A stretch of DNA of 64,000 nt from Palleronia caenipelagi (GTDB taxonomy: Bacteria > Pseudomonadota > Alphaproteobacteria > Rhodobacterales > Rhodobacteraceae), in assembly GCF_007004065.1 (NCBI RefSeq), contig NZ_VFSV01000008.1, forward strand, positions 93,431 through 157,430, in the 5' to 3' direction. Below the pieces are notes generated by a model that had not been told where the DNA came from, searched no databases, and was given only the letters and a program-made list of their open reading frames with translations. Each line of letters starts with the position of its first letter. The stretch's first letter is position 1. The position numbers were made by a program, and so were the translations under genes. Positions 19,950 to 29,723 of the stretch are shown piece by piece.

Positions 19950-20882
19950 ATGGCGGACATTGTGCGCGTCGAGGGGCTGTCAAAGTCCTATAAGGGCGGC
20001 TTTCAGGCCCTGAAACACGTGGATCTGACGATTCGCGAGGGCGAGATCCTCGCCCTACTGGGGCCGAACGGCGCGGGCAAGACCACGCTGATTTCCTGCA
20101 TCTGCGGGATAACGTCGATCAGCGCCGGCCGTGTTCTGGTGGCTGGGCATGACAATGTCACCGAATACCGCGCGGCGCGCTCCCTGATTGGGTTGGTGCC
20201 GCAGGAGATCAACCTTGAGCCGTTCGAGACGGTGATGGCGACCGTTCGGTACTCGCGCGGTCTGTTCGGAAAGAAGGACAACGACGCCTATATCGACGAG
20301 GTGCTGCGCCAGCTCTCCCTTTACGACAAACGCGATACGCAGGTGCGCGCGCTGTCGGGAGGGATGAAGCGCCGGGTGCTGATCGCCAAGGCGCTGAGTC
20401 ATGAGCCGCAGATCCTGTTCCTCGACGAGCCCACCGCCGGGGTGGATGTGAGTTTGCGCAAGGAGATGTGGCAGACCGTGGCCGAGCTGCAAAAGCGCGG
20501 AGTGACGATCATCCTGACCACCCATTATATCGAGGAGGCCGAGGCGATGGCGGACCGGATCGGCATCATTTCTGACGGGCAGATCCGGCTAGTCCGCGAG
20601 AAACAGGCGCTAATGCATGAGCTGGGGCGCAAGGTGCTGCGGATTGAGCTGGCGCAGCCTCTGACAGAGGTGCCGGCGGGACTCGACACCTACGAACTGA
20701 GCCTCGCGAAGGACGGGGCGGAGCTGGTCTACACCTACGATGTACAGAGTGACGGGACCGGCATCACCCGGCTTCTGACGGCGCTGGCGGAGCGGGGTGT
20801 GAAGGTGCGCGACATCCGCACGGAGCAATCCTCGCTCGAAGACATTTTCGTCGATCTGGTCGAAGCGGAGGGGCAGGCATGA
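19950..20882 (+). CDS. ABC-2 type exporter ATP-binding protein (YadG-like)
   Basis: 310 aa from the ATG at 19950 ([19 protein letters not shown]), preceded by GAGGGG. Walker A is GPNGAGKTT, the signature [14 protein letters not shown], Walker [13 protein letters not shown] and the H-loop [11 protein letters not shown]. The approximately 80-residue C-terminal extension is typical of ABC-2 exporters. It overlaps the permease gene by 4 nt. The YadGH family is conserved, but its substrate is not established. Confidence 0.9.
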   Translation: MADIVRVEGLSKSYKGGFQALKHVDLTIREGEILALLGPNGAGKTTLISCICGITSISAGRVLVAGHDNVTEYRAARSLIGLVPQEINLEPFETVMATVRYSRGLFGKKDNDAYIDEVLRQLSLYDKRDTQVRALSGGMKRRVLIAKALSHEPQILFLDEPTAGVDVSLRKEMWQTVAELQKRGVTIILTTHYIEEAEAMADRIGIISDGQIRLVREKQALMHELGRKVLRIELAQPLTEVPAGLDTYELSLAKDGAELVYTYDVQSDGTGITRLLTALAERGVKVRDIRTEQSSLEDIFVDLVEAEGQA

Positions 20883-21652
20883 ACGCACAGATGAACCTCC
20901 GGGCGATCCTTGCGATCTACCGTTTCGAGATGGCGCGGGGCCTGCGCACGATCACCCAGACGCTGGTTTCGCCGGTCCTGTCCACGTCGCTCTATTTCAT
21001 CGTCTTCGGTGCCGCCATCGGCAGTCGCATCGACGAGGTCGAGGGCGTGAGCTACGGTGCCTTCATCGTGCCGGGCCTGATTATGCTGTCGGTCATCACC
21101 CAATCGATCTCCAACGCGTCTTTCGGAATCTATTTCCCGAAATTCATCGGCTCGATCTATGAACATCTCTCGGCCCCGGCCTCGTTCCTCGAAATCACCA
21201 CCGGCTATGTGCTGGCGGCGGCGACCAAGGCCTTTGCCATCGGCATCGTGATCCTGCTCACGGCGTTCCTGTTCGTTGATCTGCAAATCGATCATCCGCT
21301 GTGGATGCTGCTGTTCCTGACCCTGACCTGCCTCAGCTTCAGCTTGCTGGGCTTCATCGTCGGCATCTGGGCCACGAATTTTGAGCAACTCCAGCTCGTG
21401 CCGCTCTTGCTGATCCAGCCGCTGATCTTCCTCGGAGGGACCTTCTACTCGGTCGATATGTTGCCAGGGGTGTGGCAGACGATCAGCCTGTTCAACCCGG
21501 TAGTCTATCTCGTGTCGGGATTCCGCTGGTCGTTCTACAGCATGGCGGACGTGTCGCTGGGCTGGTCGCTGCTGGCGATTTTCGGCTTTACCGGGATCTG
21601 CACCGCGATCATCGGCTGGATCTTCAAAACCGGTTGGCGGCTGAGGGACTAA
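20879..21652 (+). CDS. ABC-2 type exporter permease (YadH-like)
   Basis: 257 aa with about six hydrophobic segments and the ABC-2 signature near the C-terminus ([32 protein letters not shown]). It pairs with the preceding ATPase, with an ATGA start/stop overlap. The substrate is unknown. Confidence 0.9.
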   Translation: MNAQMNLRAILAIYRFEMARGLRTITQTLVSPVLSTSLYFIVFGAAIGSRIDEVEGVSYGAFIVPGLIMLSVITQSISNASFGIYFPKFIGSIYEHLSAPASFLEITTGYVLAAATKAFAIGIVILLTAFLFVDLQIDHPLWMLLFLTLTCLSFSLLGFIVGIWATNFEQLQLVPLLLIQPLIFLGGTFYSVDMLPGVWQTISLFNPVVYLVSGFRWSFYSMADVSLGWSLLAIFGFTGICTAIIGWIFKTGWRLRD

Positions 21653-21684
21653 GGCATCGGCGGGCCTTCCCCTCGGCTCTCCGA

Positions 21685-22509
21685 ATGCATATGTCCCGAC
21701 GTATGAGAGAGCATCTGAAATTCCTCGCCCGTCGCGGCGCGCCACTCGTCTCGGTCATCCGCCTGCAAGGCGTGATCGCCAATGGCGGGTCAGGCCGGTT
21801 GAACGATGCGGGTCTGGCACCTCTGATCAACCGGGCGTTCCGCAAGGGCAAGCCCGCCGCCGTGGCGCTGATCCTAAACTCGCCGGGCGGCTCGCCTGTG
21901 CAATCGTCGCTGATCGCGGCGCGGATCCGCCGTCTATCCGAGGAGAAGGAGGTTCCGGTTTTTGCCTTCGTCGAGGATGTGGCAGCCAGCGGCGGGTACT
22001 GGCTGGCCTGCGCGGCGGATGAAATCTACGCCGATACCAGCTCGGTCGTGGGCTCCATCGGAGTGATCTCGGCAGGGTTTGGGCTGAACAACTTCATCCA
22101 GCGCTATGGGATCGAGCGTCGTGTCTACACGGCAGGCGAGTCGAAGAGTATGCTGGACCCGTTCCAGGCCGAAAAGCCCGAGGATGTCGCCCGGTTGAAA
22201 GAATTGCAGGGCGAGATCCATGAGGCGTTTAAGGCCCATGTTAGCGAGCGTCGCGGCGCGCGCCTGTCGCAGGACCCGCAGCTTTTCACCGGCGCGTTCT
22301 GGACCGGGCAAAAGGCCCATGAGCTGGGCCTCGTGGACGGGATTGGCCATCTGGTGCCGGTCATGAAGCAGAAATTTGGGGAAAAGACGCGCTTTGCTGT
22401 GTATCGGCAGAAGAAGTCGCTCTTCTCCCGCTTTGGTGCGCAGCTCAGCAATGGTGTTGTCGAGGGGCTCGATGATCAGCTCCTGCAATCGCGATACGAT
22501 CTGTCGTGA
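21685..22509 (+). CDS. S49 family serine peptidase (SppA-like)
   Basis: 274 aa if started at the ATG 21685; ATGs at 21691 and 21703 are also in frame, and no clear ribosome site decides between them. The SppA core shows VIRLQGVI, LILNSPGGSPVQSSLIAARI, AFVEDVAASGGYWLACAAD (containing the nucleophile Ser) and SVVGSIGVI. No signal peptide or N-terminal membrane helix is obvious, unlike full SppA; this short form is common in Rhodobacterales. It likely degrades signal-peptide remnants or membrane-associated substrates. The stop overlaps the GTG of a downstream microprotein gene. Confidence 0.88.
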   Translation: MHMSRRMREHLKFLARRGAPLVSVIRLQGVIANGGSGRLNDAGLAPLINRAFRKGKPAAVALILNSPGGSPVQSSLIAARIRRLSEEKEVPVFAFVEDVAASGGYWLACAADEIYADTSSVVGSIGVISAGFGLNNFIQRYGIERRVYTAGESKSMLDPFQAEKPEDVARLKELQGEIHEAFKAHVSERRGARLSQDPQLFTGAFWTGQKAHELGLVDGIGHLVPVMKQKFGEKTRFAVYRQKKSLFSRFGAQLSNGVVEGLDDQLLQSRYDLS

Positions 22510-22664
22510 TCAAGATCGTCTCCCTGTTCCTGATCGGAATGCTGGTCCTCGCGATGTTCGGGCGCCTGCGTCTGCCCGGGCAAAAGCACCTCTCGTCGCG
22601 CAAATGTCCCTCTTGCGGTCGCTACCGGATCGGCAAGGGGCCGTGTTCCTGCAGAAAAACCTGA
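22506..22664 (+). CDS. 52-aa membrane-anchored CxxC microprotein
   Basis: A GTG start at 22506 overlaps the S49 peptidase stop (GTGA), and the TGA at 22662-22664 precedes the antiporter ATG by one base. The peptide has a hydrophobic N-terminal helix (VSLFLIGMLVLAMFG), then KCPSCGRYRIGKGPCSC, which gives four cysteines arranged as a zinc ribbon or treble-clef-like knuckle. I recall similar short proteins in this position in other Rhodobacterales. The tight coupling on both sides and the sensible composition support a real gene. The function is unknown; a membrane-tethered zinc knuckle working with SppA or the exchanger is possible. Confidence 0.75.
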   Translation: MIKIVSLFLIGMLVLAMFGRLRLPGQKHLSSRKCPSCGRYRIGKGPCSCRKT

Positions 22665-22665
22665 C

Positions 22666-23598
22666 ATGACCTTTGTTCTCGCCATTCTGGGCCTCGTGAT
22701 CCTCGTGGTGGCCGGGGATTTCCTCGTCAAAGGGGCGGTGAACCTGTCCCTGCGGCTGGGAATTCCGGCGCTGATCGTCGGTCTCACGGTCGTGGCCTTC
22801 GGCACCTCCGCGCCGGAGCTCCTCGTCAGCATAGACGCGGTGCGCAAGGACGTGCCCGGCATTGCCATGGGCAACGTGGTTGGCTCGAATATCGCCAATA
22901 TCCTGCTGGTGCTGGGCTTGCCCGCGCTGATCTACGGCTTCGACACCAGCGACAGCCATGTGCAAAAGCACTACGTGACCATGCTGCTCGGCTCGGTCCT
23001 GTTCATCGCGCTGGCTTTCACCGGCACGTTCACAGTGTGGAACGCGCTAATCCTGCTGGCCGTTCTCACCGTGATCCTGCTCGATCAGGCCCGGATTGGT
23101 CTCAAGCAGCGCAATGGCACCAGCGAAGAGGATCTTGAGGGCGCTGACCCCAATATTGGCGGCTGGCGCATCGCGTTATTTCTGGCGCTGGGCCTGATCG
23201 GCCTGCCGCTGGGCGCGAACTTGCTGATCGACAACGCACGCGTCATCGCAGAGTCCTTTGGAGTGTCAGATGCTGTGATCGGCCTGACGCTGGTGGCCGT
23301 GGGCACCTCTCTGCCCGAACTCGCGACCACTATCGCCGCTGCTCGGAACAAGGAAGCCGACGTGGCGCTCGGCAATGTCCTCGGGTCCAACCTGTTCAAT
23401 CTGCTGGCGATTATCGGTATAACTGGCCTGGTGGGCGACGTCCCGGTCGGAGAGCAGTTCCTGCGTCTCGACCTGTGGGTCATGCTGGGCGCGTCGCTGG
23501 TGCTGGCGCCGTTTATCTTCACCCACGCACGCATGACCCGTCCCGTGGGTCTGGCCTTCTGCGCGCTCTACCTCACCTATCTATGGATCATCGTATGA
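22666..23598 (+). CDS. Calcium/sodium antiporter (CaCA family, YrbG-like)
   Basis: 310 aa with about ten membrane helices in two inverted repeats. The alpha-repeat motifs are GLTVVAFGTSAPELLVS (first half) and GLTLVAVGTSLPELATT (second half), each followed by a GNVVGSN or GNVLGSN segment. These carry the acidic and polar residues of the ion sites. It exports Ca2+ in exchange for Na+ or K+. Its last 4 nt overlap the next gene (ATGA). Confidence 0.92.
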   Translation: MTFVLAILGLVILVVAGDFLVKGAVNLSLRLGIPALIVGLTVVAFGTSAPELLVSIDAVRKDVPGIAMGNVVGSNIANILLVLGLPALIYGFDTSDSHVQKHYVTMLLGSVLFIALAFTGTFTVWNALILLAVLTVILLDQARIGLKQRNGTSEEDLEGADPNIGGWRIALFLALGLIGLPLGANLLIDNARVIAESFGVSDAVIGLTLVAVGTSLPELATTIAAARNKEADVALGNVLGSNLFNLLAIIGITGLVGDVPVGEQFLRLDLWVMLGASLVLAPFIFTHARMTRPVGLAFCALYLTYLWIIV

Positions 23599-24374
23599 AA
23601 CGTGCGCTCGTCACAGGTGGGGCCGCCCGACTGGGCAAGGCCATGGCGCTGCATTTGGCCGAGCGCGGGCTGGATGTGGCGGTGCATTACAACAGCTCGT
23701 CAGACGCAGCCGATGAGGTCGTCGCAGATATCCACGCCATGGGTCGGCAGGCGGTCGCACTCGGGGCGGATCTGCTCTCAGACACTGAGACCGGATCCCT
23801 GCTGCCGAACGCTGCCGAGACGCTGGGCGGCCCGATTGATCTGCTGATCAACAACGCGTCGATCTTTGAATATGACACGCTGGCCAGCGCCACCCGGGAG
23901 AGCTGGGACCGGCATATGGGCTCAAACCTGCGCGCACCATTCCTGCTGACGCAGGCGATGCTGGCGCAAGGGCTGCAAACGGAGCCGGATGAGAACGGCG
24001 AGCCGCAAGCCACCGGGCTGGTGGTCAATATGATCGACCAGCGTGTGCGCAAACTGACGCCCGAATTCATGACCTACACGCTGGCCAAGATGGGGCTATG
24101 GGCCTTTACGCAGACCGCGGCCATGGCGATGGCGCCGGCGATCCGCGTCAATGCCATCGGCCCGGGTCCGACTCTTCGCGGGGGGCGCCAGACCGAAGAG
24201 CACTTTGCCCGCCAGCGGGCTGCGACAATTCTTCAGCGTGGTTCCGACCCGCAAGGGATCTGCGCGGCGCTGAATTACCTGATCGATGCACGGGGCGTGA
24301 CGGGGCAGTTGATCTGCGTGGACGGTGGACAACATCTCGCCTGGCAGACCCCCGATATTCTTGGCGTCGAGTAA
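23595..24374 (+). CDS. SDR family oxidoreductase, pteridine-reductase/FolM-like
   Basis: 259 aa from the ATG at 23595. The nucleotide-binding TGGAARLGKAMA differs from TGxxxGIG in the way typical of the FolM/PTR1 group. NNAS is at about residue 85 and the catalytic YTLAK is present. Downstream segments NAIGPGPTLRGGRQ and GVTGQLICVDGGQHL fit an SDR active as a dihydromonapterin or pteridine reductase. The substrate is inferred. It is translationally coupled to the antiporter gene. Confidence 0.82.
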   Translation: MKRALVTGGAARLGKAMALHLAERGLDVAVHYNSSSDAADEVVADIHAMGRQAVALGADLLSDTETGSLLPNAAETLGGPIDLLINNASIFEYDTLASATRESWDRHMGSNLRAPFLLTQAMLAQGLQTEPDENGEPQATGLVVNMIDQRVRKLTPEFMTYTLAKMGLWAFTQTAAMAMAPAIRVNAIGPGPTLRGGRQTEEHFARQRAATILQRGSDPQGICAALNYLIDARGVTGQLICVDGGQHLAWQTPDILGVE

Positions 24375-24659
24375 GGGCGCTATCGCGACTTATTCTTGCG
24401 TGATGGCTTGTGAGGGAATCGGGCTGACGCGCTTCCTAAGCACCTCAAAAAATCGCAAGATATAAAATTAAGCGTTTAAATTCAATGGTCTAATTATGTG
24501 CCTAAAAATTAGGCAATTTAACCAACCGTGCCGGAACAAAGAAAAAATCGCGCTTCACGGAGTTTTCACCACAGACTTATCCACAGGAATCGTGGAGACC
24601 TTTTCCCTTGCCGCAGGTCCCAATATCTTGCAGCCCGAGTCACCCGGGGGATTCTCTGA
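24375..24659. other. A+T-rich intergenic region upstream of uvrC
   Basis: 285 bp with a strikingly A+T-rich core (about 24450-24560) in an otherwise GC-rich chromosome. It contains a perfect 7-bp-arm inverted repeat TGCCTAA-AAA-TTAGGCA at 24499-24515 and a perfect DnaA-box consensus TTATCCACA at 24577-24585. No gene is seen. It probably holds the uvrC promoter; the palindrome could be an operator. Confidence 0.5.
24577..24585 (+). promoter_or_regulatory. Single consensus DnaA box
   Basis: TTATCCACA matches the strict DnaA-box consensus, 75 bp upstream of uvrC. It stands alone: no second box was found nearby, so it suggests DnaA binding or regulation at most, not an origin. Confidence 0.4.
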
Positions 24660-26519
24660 ATGAGCGACGCTGACGGCCTGCGGGGCCATGCCTGCATCCA
24701 CTCCTATTTGCGGACCCTCGACGGATCCCCGGGGGTCTACCGGATGCTCGATGAACGGCAGGCGGTGCTCTATGTGGGCAAGGCGCGGAACCTGAAAAAA
24801 CGTGTGGCGAACTATGCCAAGCCCGGTGGCCATTCGCCCCGGATCGCGCGGATGATCTCTGAAACCGCGTCGATGATGTTCCTCACGACGAAGACCGAGA
24901 CCGAAGCGCTGCTACTGGAGCAAAACCTGATCAAGCAGCTGAAGCCGCGCTACAATGTGCTGCTGCGGGACGATAAATCCTTTCCGAATATCCTCGTGAC
25001 GGGTGACCACGCCTATCCGATGATCCGCAAGCATCGGGGCGCAAAAAAGGACAAGGGCAGCTATTACGGTCCCTTTGCCAGTGCCGGCGCAGTGAACAGG
25101 ACGCTGAACCAGCTGCAAAAGGTATTCCTGCTGCGCAACTGCACCGACGCGACCTTCGATGCGCGGACACGGCCTTGCCTCCTGTACCAGATCAAGCGCT
25201 GTTCCGCCCCCTGTGTCGAGTACGTCTCCGAGGCGGACTATGCGGCGTCGGTTCGGGATGCCGAGGAGTTCCTGCAAGGCCGCACCACCCGCGTGCAGGC
25301 CGACCTTGCCCGCGAGATGGAGACCGCCGCCGAAGCGATGGAATTCGAGCGCGCTGCTGCATTGCGCGACCGGATCCGCGCCCTGACCCATGTGCAGGGT
25401 TCTCAGGGCATCAACCCGGCAGGCGTGACGGAGGCTGACGTGATTGCACTGCATATGGAGGGCGGGCAGGCCTGTGTGCAGGTGTTCTTCATCCGCGCCA
25501 ACCAGAACTGGGGCAACCACGATTACTACCCAAAGACCGGCTCCGGCGCGGATGCGGCCGAGGTGCTCGAAGGCTTCATCGGCCAGTTCTACGAGAACAA
25601 GGAAGCGCCCCGGCTCTTGCTGCTCTCCGACGATATCGAGGAACGCGCCCTGATGGAGGACGCCTTGTCCGAGCGGGCCGGGCGGCGGGTGCAAATCTTC
25701 GTCCCCCAGCGGGGGGAGAAAAAAGACCTCGTGGCCGGAGCGCTTCGCAACGCCCGTGAGAGCCTCGCCCGCAAGATGAGCGAGAGCGCCACACAGACGA
25801 AACTGCTCGCCGGACTTGCCGACGCCTTCGATCTCGACGCCCCACCAGAGCGGATCGAGGTCTACGACAACTCCCATATTCAAGGGACGAACGCCGTGGG
25901 TGGGATGATTGTGGCCGGGCCTGAGGGGTTCCTGAAAAGCCAGTACCGCAAGTTCAACATCCGGGGCGACGACCTCACCCCCGGCGACGATTTCGGCATG
26001 ATGAAAGAGGTCCTGACCCGGCGCTTCAAACGGCTGCTGAAGGAGGACCCCGAGCGGGAAAAGGGGATGTGGCCCGACCTGCTCTTGATCGATGGCGGTG
26101 CGGGGCAGGTCTCGGCGGTGCAGGAGATCATGACCGAGATGGGGGTCGAGGACCTGGCCATGGTCGGTGTGGCCAAGGGGATCGACCGGGACGCGGGTAA
26201 GGAAGAATTCCACCGCCCCGGCGAGCGGCCCTTTGCCCTGAAGCATAACGACCCGGTGCTCTACTTTGTCCAACGGTTGCGGGACGAGGCGCACCGGTTC
26301 GCCATCGGCACCCACCGCGCCAAGCGCGCCAAGGCGGTGGGCGCCACGCCTCTGGACGAGATTGCAGGTGTAGGGGCAACCCGCAAGCGCGCGCTGCTGG
26401 CCCATTTCGGCTCTGCCAAGGCCGTGTCACGCGCCTCACTGGAGGATCTCAAGGCGGTAGATGGGATCAGCGCCGGTCTCGCGGAGAAGATCTACGGGTT
26501 CTTTCACGAGGGCGGATAG
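24660..26519 (+). CDS. uvrC: Excinuclease ABC subunit C
   Basis: 619 aa. The N-terminal GIY-YIG nuclease is seen as [24 protein letters not shown]-type sequence lies around [16 protein letters not shown], the UvrC RNaseH-like domain includes [18 protein letters not shown] and [12 protein letters not shown], and the C-terminal helix-hairpin-helix motifs are [17 protein letters not shown] and [13 protein letters not shown]. UvrC makes both incisions around a bulky lesion after UvrAB recognition. GGGGGA precedes the ATG at 24660. It is monocistronic in appearance. Confidence 0.97.
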   Translation: MSDADGLRGHACIHSYLRTLDGSPGVYRMLDERQAVLYVGKARNLKKRVANYAKPGGHSPRIARMISETASMMFLTTKTETEALLLEQNLIKQLKPRYNVLLRDDKSFPNILVTGDHAYPMIRKHRGAKKDKGSYYGPFASAGAVNRTLNQLQKVFLLRNCTDATFDARTRPCLLYQIKRCSAPCVEYVSEADYAASVRDAEEFLQGRTTRVQADLAREMETAAEAMEFERAAALRDRIRALTHVQGSQGINPAGVTEADVIALHMEGGQACVQVFFIRANQNWGNHDYYPKTGSGADAAEVLEGFIGQFYENKEAPRLLLLSDDIEERALMEDALSERAGRRVQIFVPQRGEKKDLVAGALRNARESLARKMSESATQTKLLAGLADAFDLDAPPERIEVYDNSHIQGTNAVGGMIVAGPEGFLKSQYRKFNIRGDDLTPGDDFGMMKEVLTRRFKRLLKEDPEREKGMWPDLLLIDGGAGQVSAVQEIMTEMGVEDLAMVGVAKGIDRDAGKEEFHRPGERPFALKHNDPVLYFVQRLRDEAHRFAIGTHRAKRAKAVGATPLDEIAGVGATRKRALLAHFGSAKAVSRASLEDLKAVDGISAGLAEKIYGFFHEGG

Positions 26520-26673
26520 GAGTCGTCACGAAAGCGATACTCCGGCAACAGAAGACAGCTCGCGCCTACTCGGAAACGCGCCCGAATTTTGTGGTCAATG
26601 CTTCGCAGAGCCGGCTGGTCTTCATTGACCCTGACATAATTTACGCAACGCGACGTCTAGCCATTAGGATGTG

Positions 26674-27441
26674 TTACCCGTCGCAGGCCTCCGTATCTCC
26701 GAGCACCATCCGTGCAGGAGCGGCACCAAGATCCTTCACCTGCGGCTCCGCTCGGTCAAACCGAACCGCGACCATCCGTGTTCCACCCCCGTCGAGCAAC
26801 ACCGCACGCGGTCCGTCAGAACACAGCGCGATCCGGCTTTGCACCGTCTCTTGCCCGATGGCGTGGTTTGTAACGCCAATCACCCGGTCAACCTCGATCA
26901 GACGGTCCCCCTCCCGGCGCACCAGTTTCAGCACGCGGGACAAATGCGGCTTTTCCACATAGGCCAGCTCAATCGCCCCGTCCCCGTCAAAATCCGCAGC
27001 TCCGATGGGGGCCAGCCAGCGAAACGCGGTGCCGGTGTATTCGGTCGAGGCACCCCTGCGGAGGCCCGGCCGTCCCTCCTGCGTGATCACATCCCAGACG
27101 GTGAGCCGGGCGCCCCGGTCCCGGTCGCTTTCAACCGTTACGATCTCAGGGCGTCCGTCGCGGTTCAGGTCGATCAGACGGGGCGCGAAATCCTCAAAGA
27201 CCAGATGATCCGGCTGACGCACCGTGACGGTCTGTGTCCTGCCGCCGGTTTGCAGAGTGACCACCAGATCCGTACGCCCGGGGATCGACCCCATGATGTT
27301 GTGCGGATAGCGGTTGGTCGGCCCCTCGTAGCGGGCGGCGGTGGCGACCGCAGGTGCCTCTTGCGCGGCGGCCTGCCAGCCCAGCAGCGCTAATGTGACA
27401 ACACTGGCCAGCCTGCGGAAACCTCTGAAAGACCATGCCAT
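26674..27441 (-). CDS. Exported VCBS/FG-GAP repeat protein
   Basis: 255 aa from the ATG at 27441, preceded by GGGAGA. The signal peptide ends at about WQAAAQ-EAP. Two calcium-loop-like FG-GAP repeats are visible: IDLNRDGRPEIVTVESD and ADFDGDGAIELAYVEKP. Such beta-propeller proteins are periplasmic or surface-located, and their role is unknown. It lies at the downstream end of a leftward cluster after gph. The region 26520-26673 to its left has no gene. Confidence 0.75.
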   Translation of the reverse strand: MAWSFRGFRRLASVVTLALLGWQAAAQEAPAVATAARYEGPTNRYPHNIMGSIPGRTDLVVTLQTGGRTQTVTVRQPDHLVFEDFAPRLIDLNRDGRPEIVTVESDRDRGARLTVWDVITQEGRPGLRRGASTEYTGTAFRWLAPIGAADFDGDGAIELAYVEKPHLSRVLKLVRREGDRLIEVDRVIGVTNHAIGQETVQSRIALCSDGPRAVLLDGGGTRMVAVRFDRAEPQVKDLGAAPARMVLGDTEACDG

Positions 27442-27533
27442 TCCGAAATCTCTCCCTTGCGTCCCGGTGCCGTCATATTGGCACAGGACGCTAGATCCGG
27501 CATCCGGCTGACACAAGCCGGGACAGCGGGTCC

Positions 27534-28187
27534 TCACGCAGCTGTCAGGCGCTGAAGGATCTGCGGCAATTGGGCGAAATCATCAAAGACCGCGTCATGA
27601 GGCAAGGCCTCGACGGGTGTTTTTCGGTATCCCCGCGTGTAGAGCGCAAAGGGGACCATGGCCCGCTGTCCGGTCTCAGCGTCCACTTCGCTGTCACCCA
27701 CGAAGACCCCGGATGCCCCCAGCGCTCTGAAGCTGGCGTGAAGCGGGGCGGGATCGGGCTTGCGGACCGGCAGGCTGTCGCCGCCAATCACCACATCAAA
27801 CAGGCTGTCGAGATTCAAGGCCGTGAGGATCTGAAGCGTGGGCGTGTAGCTCTTGTTGGTACAGACCCCAAGCCGATAGCCCTCGCCGCGCAAAGTGCTG
27901 AGGGTCTCCGGAACCCCGTCATAGATTCGCGTCAGGGTCACCGGATCGCGGGCGTAGTGGCCCAGCATCGCGGCGATCATCGCGCCATGATCGCCCATGG
28001 GGATCTCCCGTGCTTCCATCGCGCATTTCACAAGGTTTGGGATGCCGTTGCCGACAAATGCCATGACCTCCGCCAGCGTCAGCGGCGACTTGCCCGCATC
28101 CGCGAGCATCCGGTTCACCGCAACGTGGAGGTCAGGGACGCTGTCGATCAGCGTGCCGTCGAGGTCAAAGACAACAGCTCGGGTCAT
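27534..28187 (-). CDS. gph: Phosphoglycolate phosphatase-like HAD hydrolase
   Basis: 217 aa. HAD motif I is VFDLDGTLIDS (residues 6-16), motif II lies in VCTNKSYTP and motif III/IV in RKPDPAPLHASF and VFVGDSEVDAETG. The cap domain and length match Gph. It dephosphorylates 2-phosphoglycolate from photorespiration-like oxygenation or from 3'-phosphoglycolate DNA ends. The motifs do not separate Gph from close HAD paralogues with complete certainty. Confidence 0.87.
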   Translation of the reverse strand: MTRAVVFDLDGTLIDSVPDLHVAVNRMLADAGKSPLTLAEVMAFVGNGIPNLVKCAMEAREIPMGDHGAMIAAMLGHYARDPVTLTRIYDGVPETLSTLRGEGYRLGVCTNKSYTPTLQILTALNLDSLFDVVIGGDSLPVRKPDPAPLHASFRALGASGVFVGDSEVDAETGQRAMVPFALYTRGYRKTPVEALPHDAVFDDFAQLPQILQRLTAA

Positions 28188-28211
28188 CGGAATCCTTTCG
28201 CGATGGGATGC

Positions 28212-29141
28212 TCAGTCGCCCGGAGCGGTAACCAACACCGCTTCGACCCGGCGGTTGCGTGCGCGCCCGGCATCGATGAGGTTCGAGGCAAGCGGCGCCA
28301 GATAGGCAACCCCGTCGGCTTCGATTTGCGCCGCCGCGACCCCGTGATCGGAGATCAGCGCCGCCCGCACGGCCTCGGCCCGCTTGCGCGAAACCGCCCG
28401 GTTCGTGTCCAGACCGCCATCCGTATCCGTATGCCCAACCAGTGCGATACGCGCGCCCGGATCTGATTTGAGCCGGGCCGCCAGTTCTTTGAGCGAGGGC
28501 AAATCGGTGGAAGACAGCGCGGTCGATCCGGTTTCAAACCGCACATCCCTGAGCACCGCATGCCCGTCGCGCAGGAGCCGCGCCCAGATTCCCGCGCCGT
28601 CGGGGATCGCGGTCGGCGTCGTCGCCTCTGCCTCGACGGCTTCGGGCAGGTCGGGGGGGGCATCGAGGAGAACGGTCGTGGTCTGCACGTAGACATCGCG
28701 TCCGCCGCGACTGACCAGCACTGACAGCAGCTCCCCAAAGGAGGCTTCGGCGAGGAGGTAGTGATACTCCGTCAGATCCACGAACATTGCGGGCGCAGGC
28801 AAGGTTTCGAGGGCAAAGCGGAAGTCATACCCGCCGCAGGCGCTGGCCGGACAGTCGTAGATGATCTGATAACCCGCGGCTTCCAATTGCTGGCCCAAGG
28901 TGGCCGCGAGGTCGGCAGAGGCGATCTCGGCGTCGTCACTGATCCGCCAGGCGGTCCGGGTCACCGTTCCGGTCGCATTCCGCGTCTCCAGCGTCCCCTC
29001 GTGCCACGGCCCGACCGGCAGCGCCACAGCGGCACGGGCGCTGTCTTCGGCGGTCCGCTCGGCCCCATCTGGCAAATCCAGTGCCATCGCCTGAGCAGCG
29101 CCAGCCCAGAGCAGCGCCGCAAGCGCCAGCTCTGCCCTCAT
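28212..29141 (-). CDS. OmpA-family peptidoglycan-binding protein
   Basis: 309 aa. The signal peptide ends at WAGAAQA-MALD. The middle region resembles a DUF4892-type domain (YQIIYDCPASACGGYDFRF). The C-terminal OmpA/MotB domain is recognised from ARIALVGHTDTDGG, SRKRAEAVRAAL and ARNRRVEAVLV. It probably anchors the outer membrane to peptidoglycan. The start overlaps the upstream AhpD-like gene by 4 nt. Confidence 0.86.
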   Translation of the reverse strand: MRAELALAALLWAGAAQAMALDLPDGAERTAEDSARAAVALPVGPWHEGTLETRNATGTVTRTAWRISDDAEIASADLAATLGQQLEAAGYQIIYDCPASACGGYDFRFALETLPAPAMFVDLTEYHYLLAEASFGELLSVLVSRGGRDVYVQTTTVLLDAPPDLPEAVEAEATTPTAIPDGAGIWARLLRDGHAVLRDVRFETGSTALSSTDLPSLKELAARLKSDPGARIALVGHTDTDGGLDTNRAVSRKRAEAVRAALISDHGVAAAQIEADGVAYLAPLASNLIDAGRARNRRVEAVLVTAPGD

Positions 29142-29707
29142 CGCGCCTGCCCGTGATAGTCATCATTGGGGCGCATCTCGGAGGCCGTCGCCACCCGGTT
29201 CGTCATGTTGAAGAACCCCGCGACCGAGGCGATGTCCCAGATATCCCGGTCGGAGAAGCCCGCATCGCGCAACGCCTGCCGGTCCTCCTCGACGACCTCG
29301 GGACAGCGCTCGGTGAGCTTGGTGGCGAATGCGAGCATCGCCGTCTGCCGCGCATCCAGATCCGCCACCCGCCAGTTCATCACCATCTGCTCGCCAAGGA
29401 TCGGATCGCCGGACAGCTCCCGCACCGCCGCGCCGTGGGCCACGAGGCAGTAATAGCAGCGGTTGCAGGCTGAGACAGCGACCGCAATCATCTCGCGTTC
29501 GAGCTTCGTCAGATTGCTCTCGCCCAACATCAGGTCGTTATAGAGCGCGGTGAAGGCGTTGAGCTTGTCGATATCGAAGGCATAGGCGCGCAGCACATTG
29601 GGCACGAGGCCGAGTTTGTCCTGACAGATGTCAAAATATTTCTGCGTCGACTCTGGCAGCGGATCGACCGCGGGCAGGTCGAGGGCGGTGGGCGCGTCTT
29701 TGGTCAT
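29138..29707 (-). CDS. Peroxidase-related enzyme, carboxymuconolactone decarboxylase/AhpD family
   Basis: 189 aa from the ATG at 29707 (MTKDAPTALDLPAVDPLP). The AhpD active site is SACNRCYYCLVAHGAAV, with the CxxC pair and the following His. The length and VPNVLRAYAF segment fit TIGR01926-type peroxidase-related enzymes. It likely contributes to hydroperoxide handling; the electron donor is unknown. It is followed with a 4-nt overlap by the OmpA-like gene. Confidence 0.87.
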   Translation of the reverse strand: MTKDAPTALDLPAVDPLPESTQKYFDICQDKLGLVPNVLRAYAFDIDKLNAFTALYNDLMLGESNLTKLEREMIAVAVSACNRCYYCLVAHGAAVRELSGDPILGEQMVMNWRVADLDARQTAMLAFATKLTERCPEVVEEDRQALRDAGFSDRDIWDIASVAGFFNMTNRVATASEMRPNDDYHGQAR

Positions 29708-29723
29708 TGGGGTCCTCGGCGGC

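Noticed and set aside
24375..24659. Chromosomal origin of replication
   Set aside because: Only one consensus DnaA box and no replication-gene neighbourhood, so the evidence is too thin for an origin call.
24912..26405. 497-codon antisense frame in uvrC
   Set aside because: Shadow of uvrC; no motif or ribosome site.
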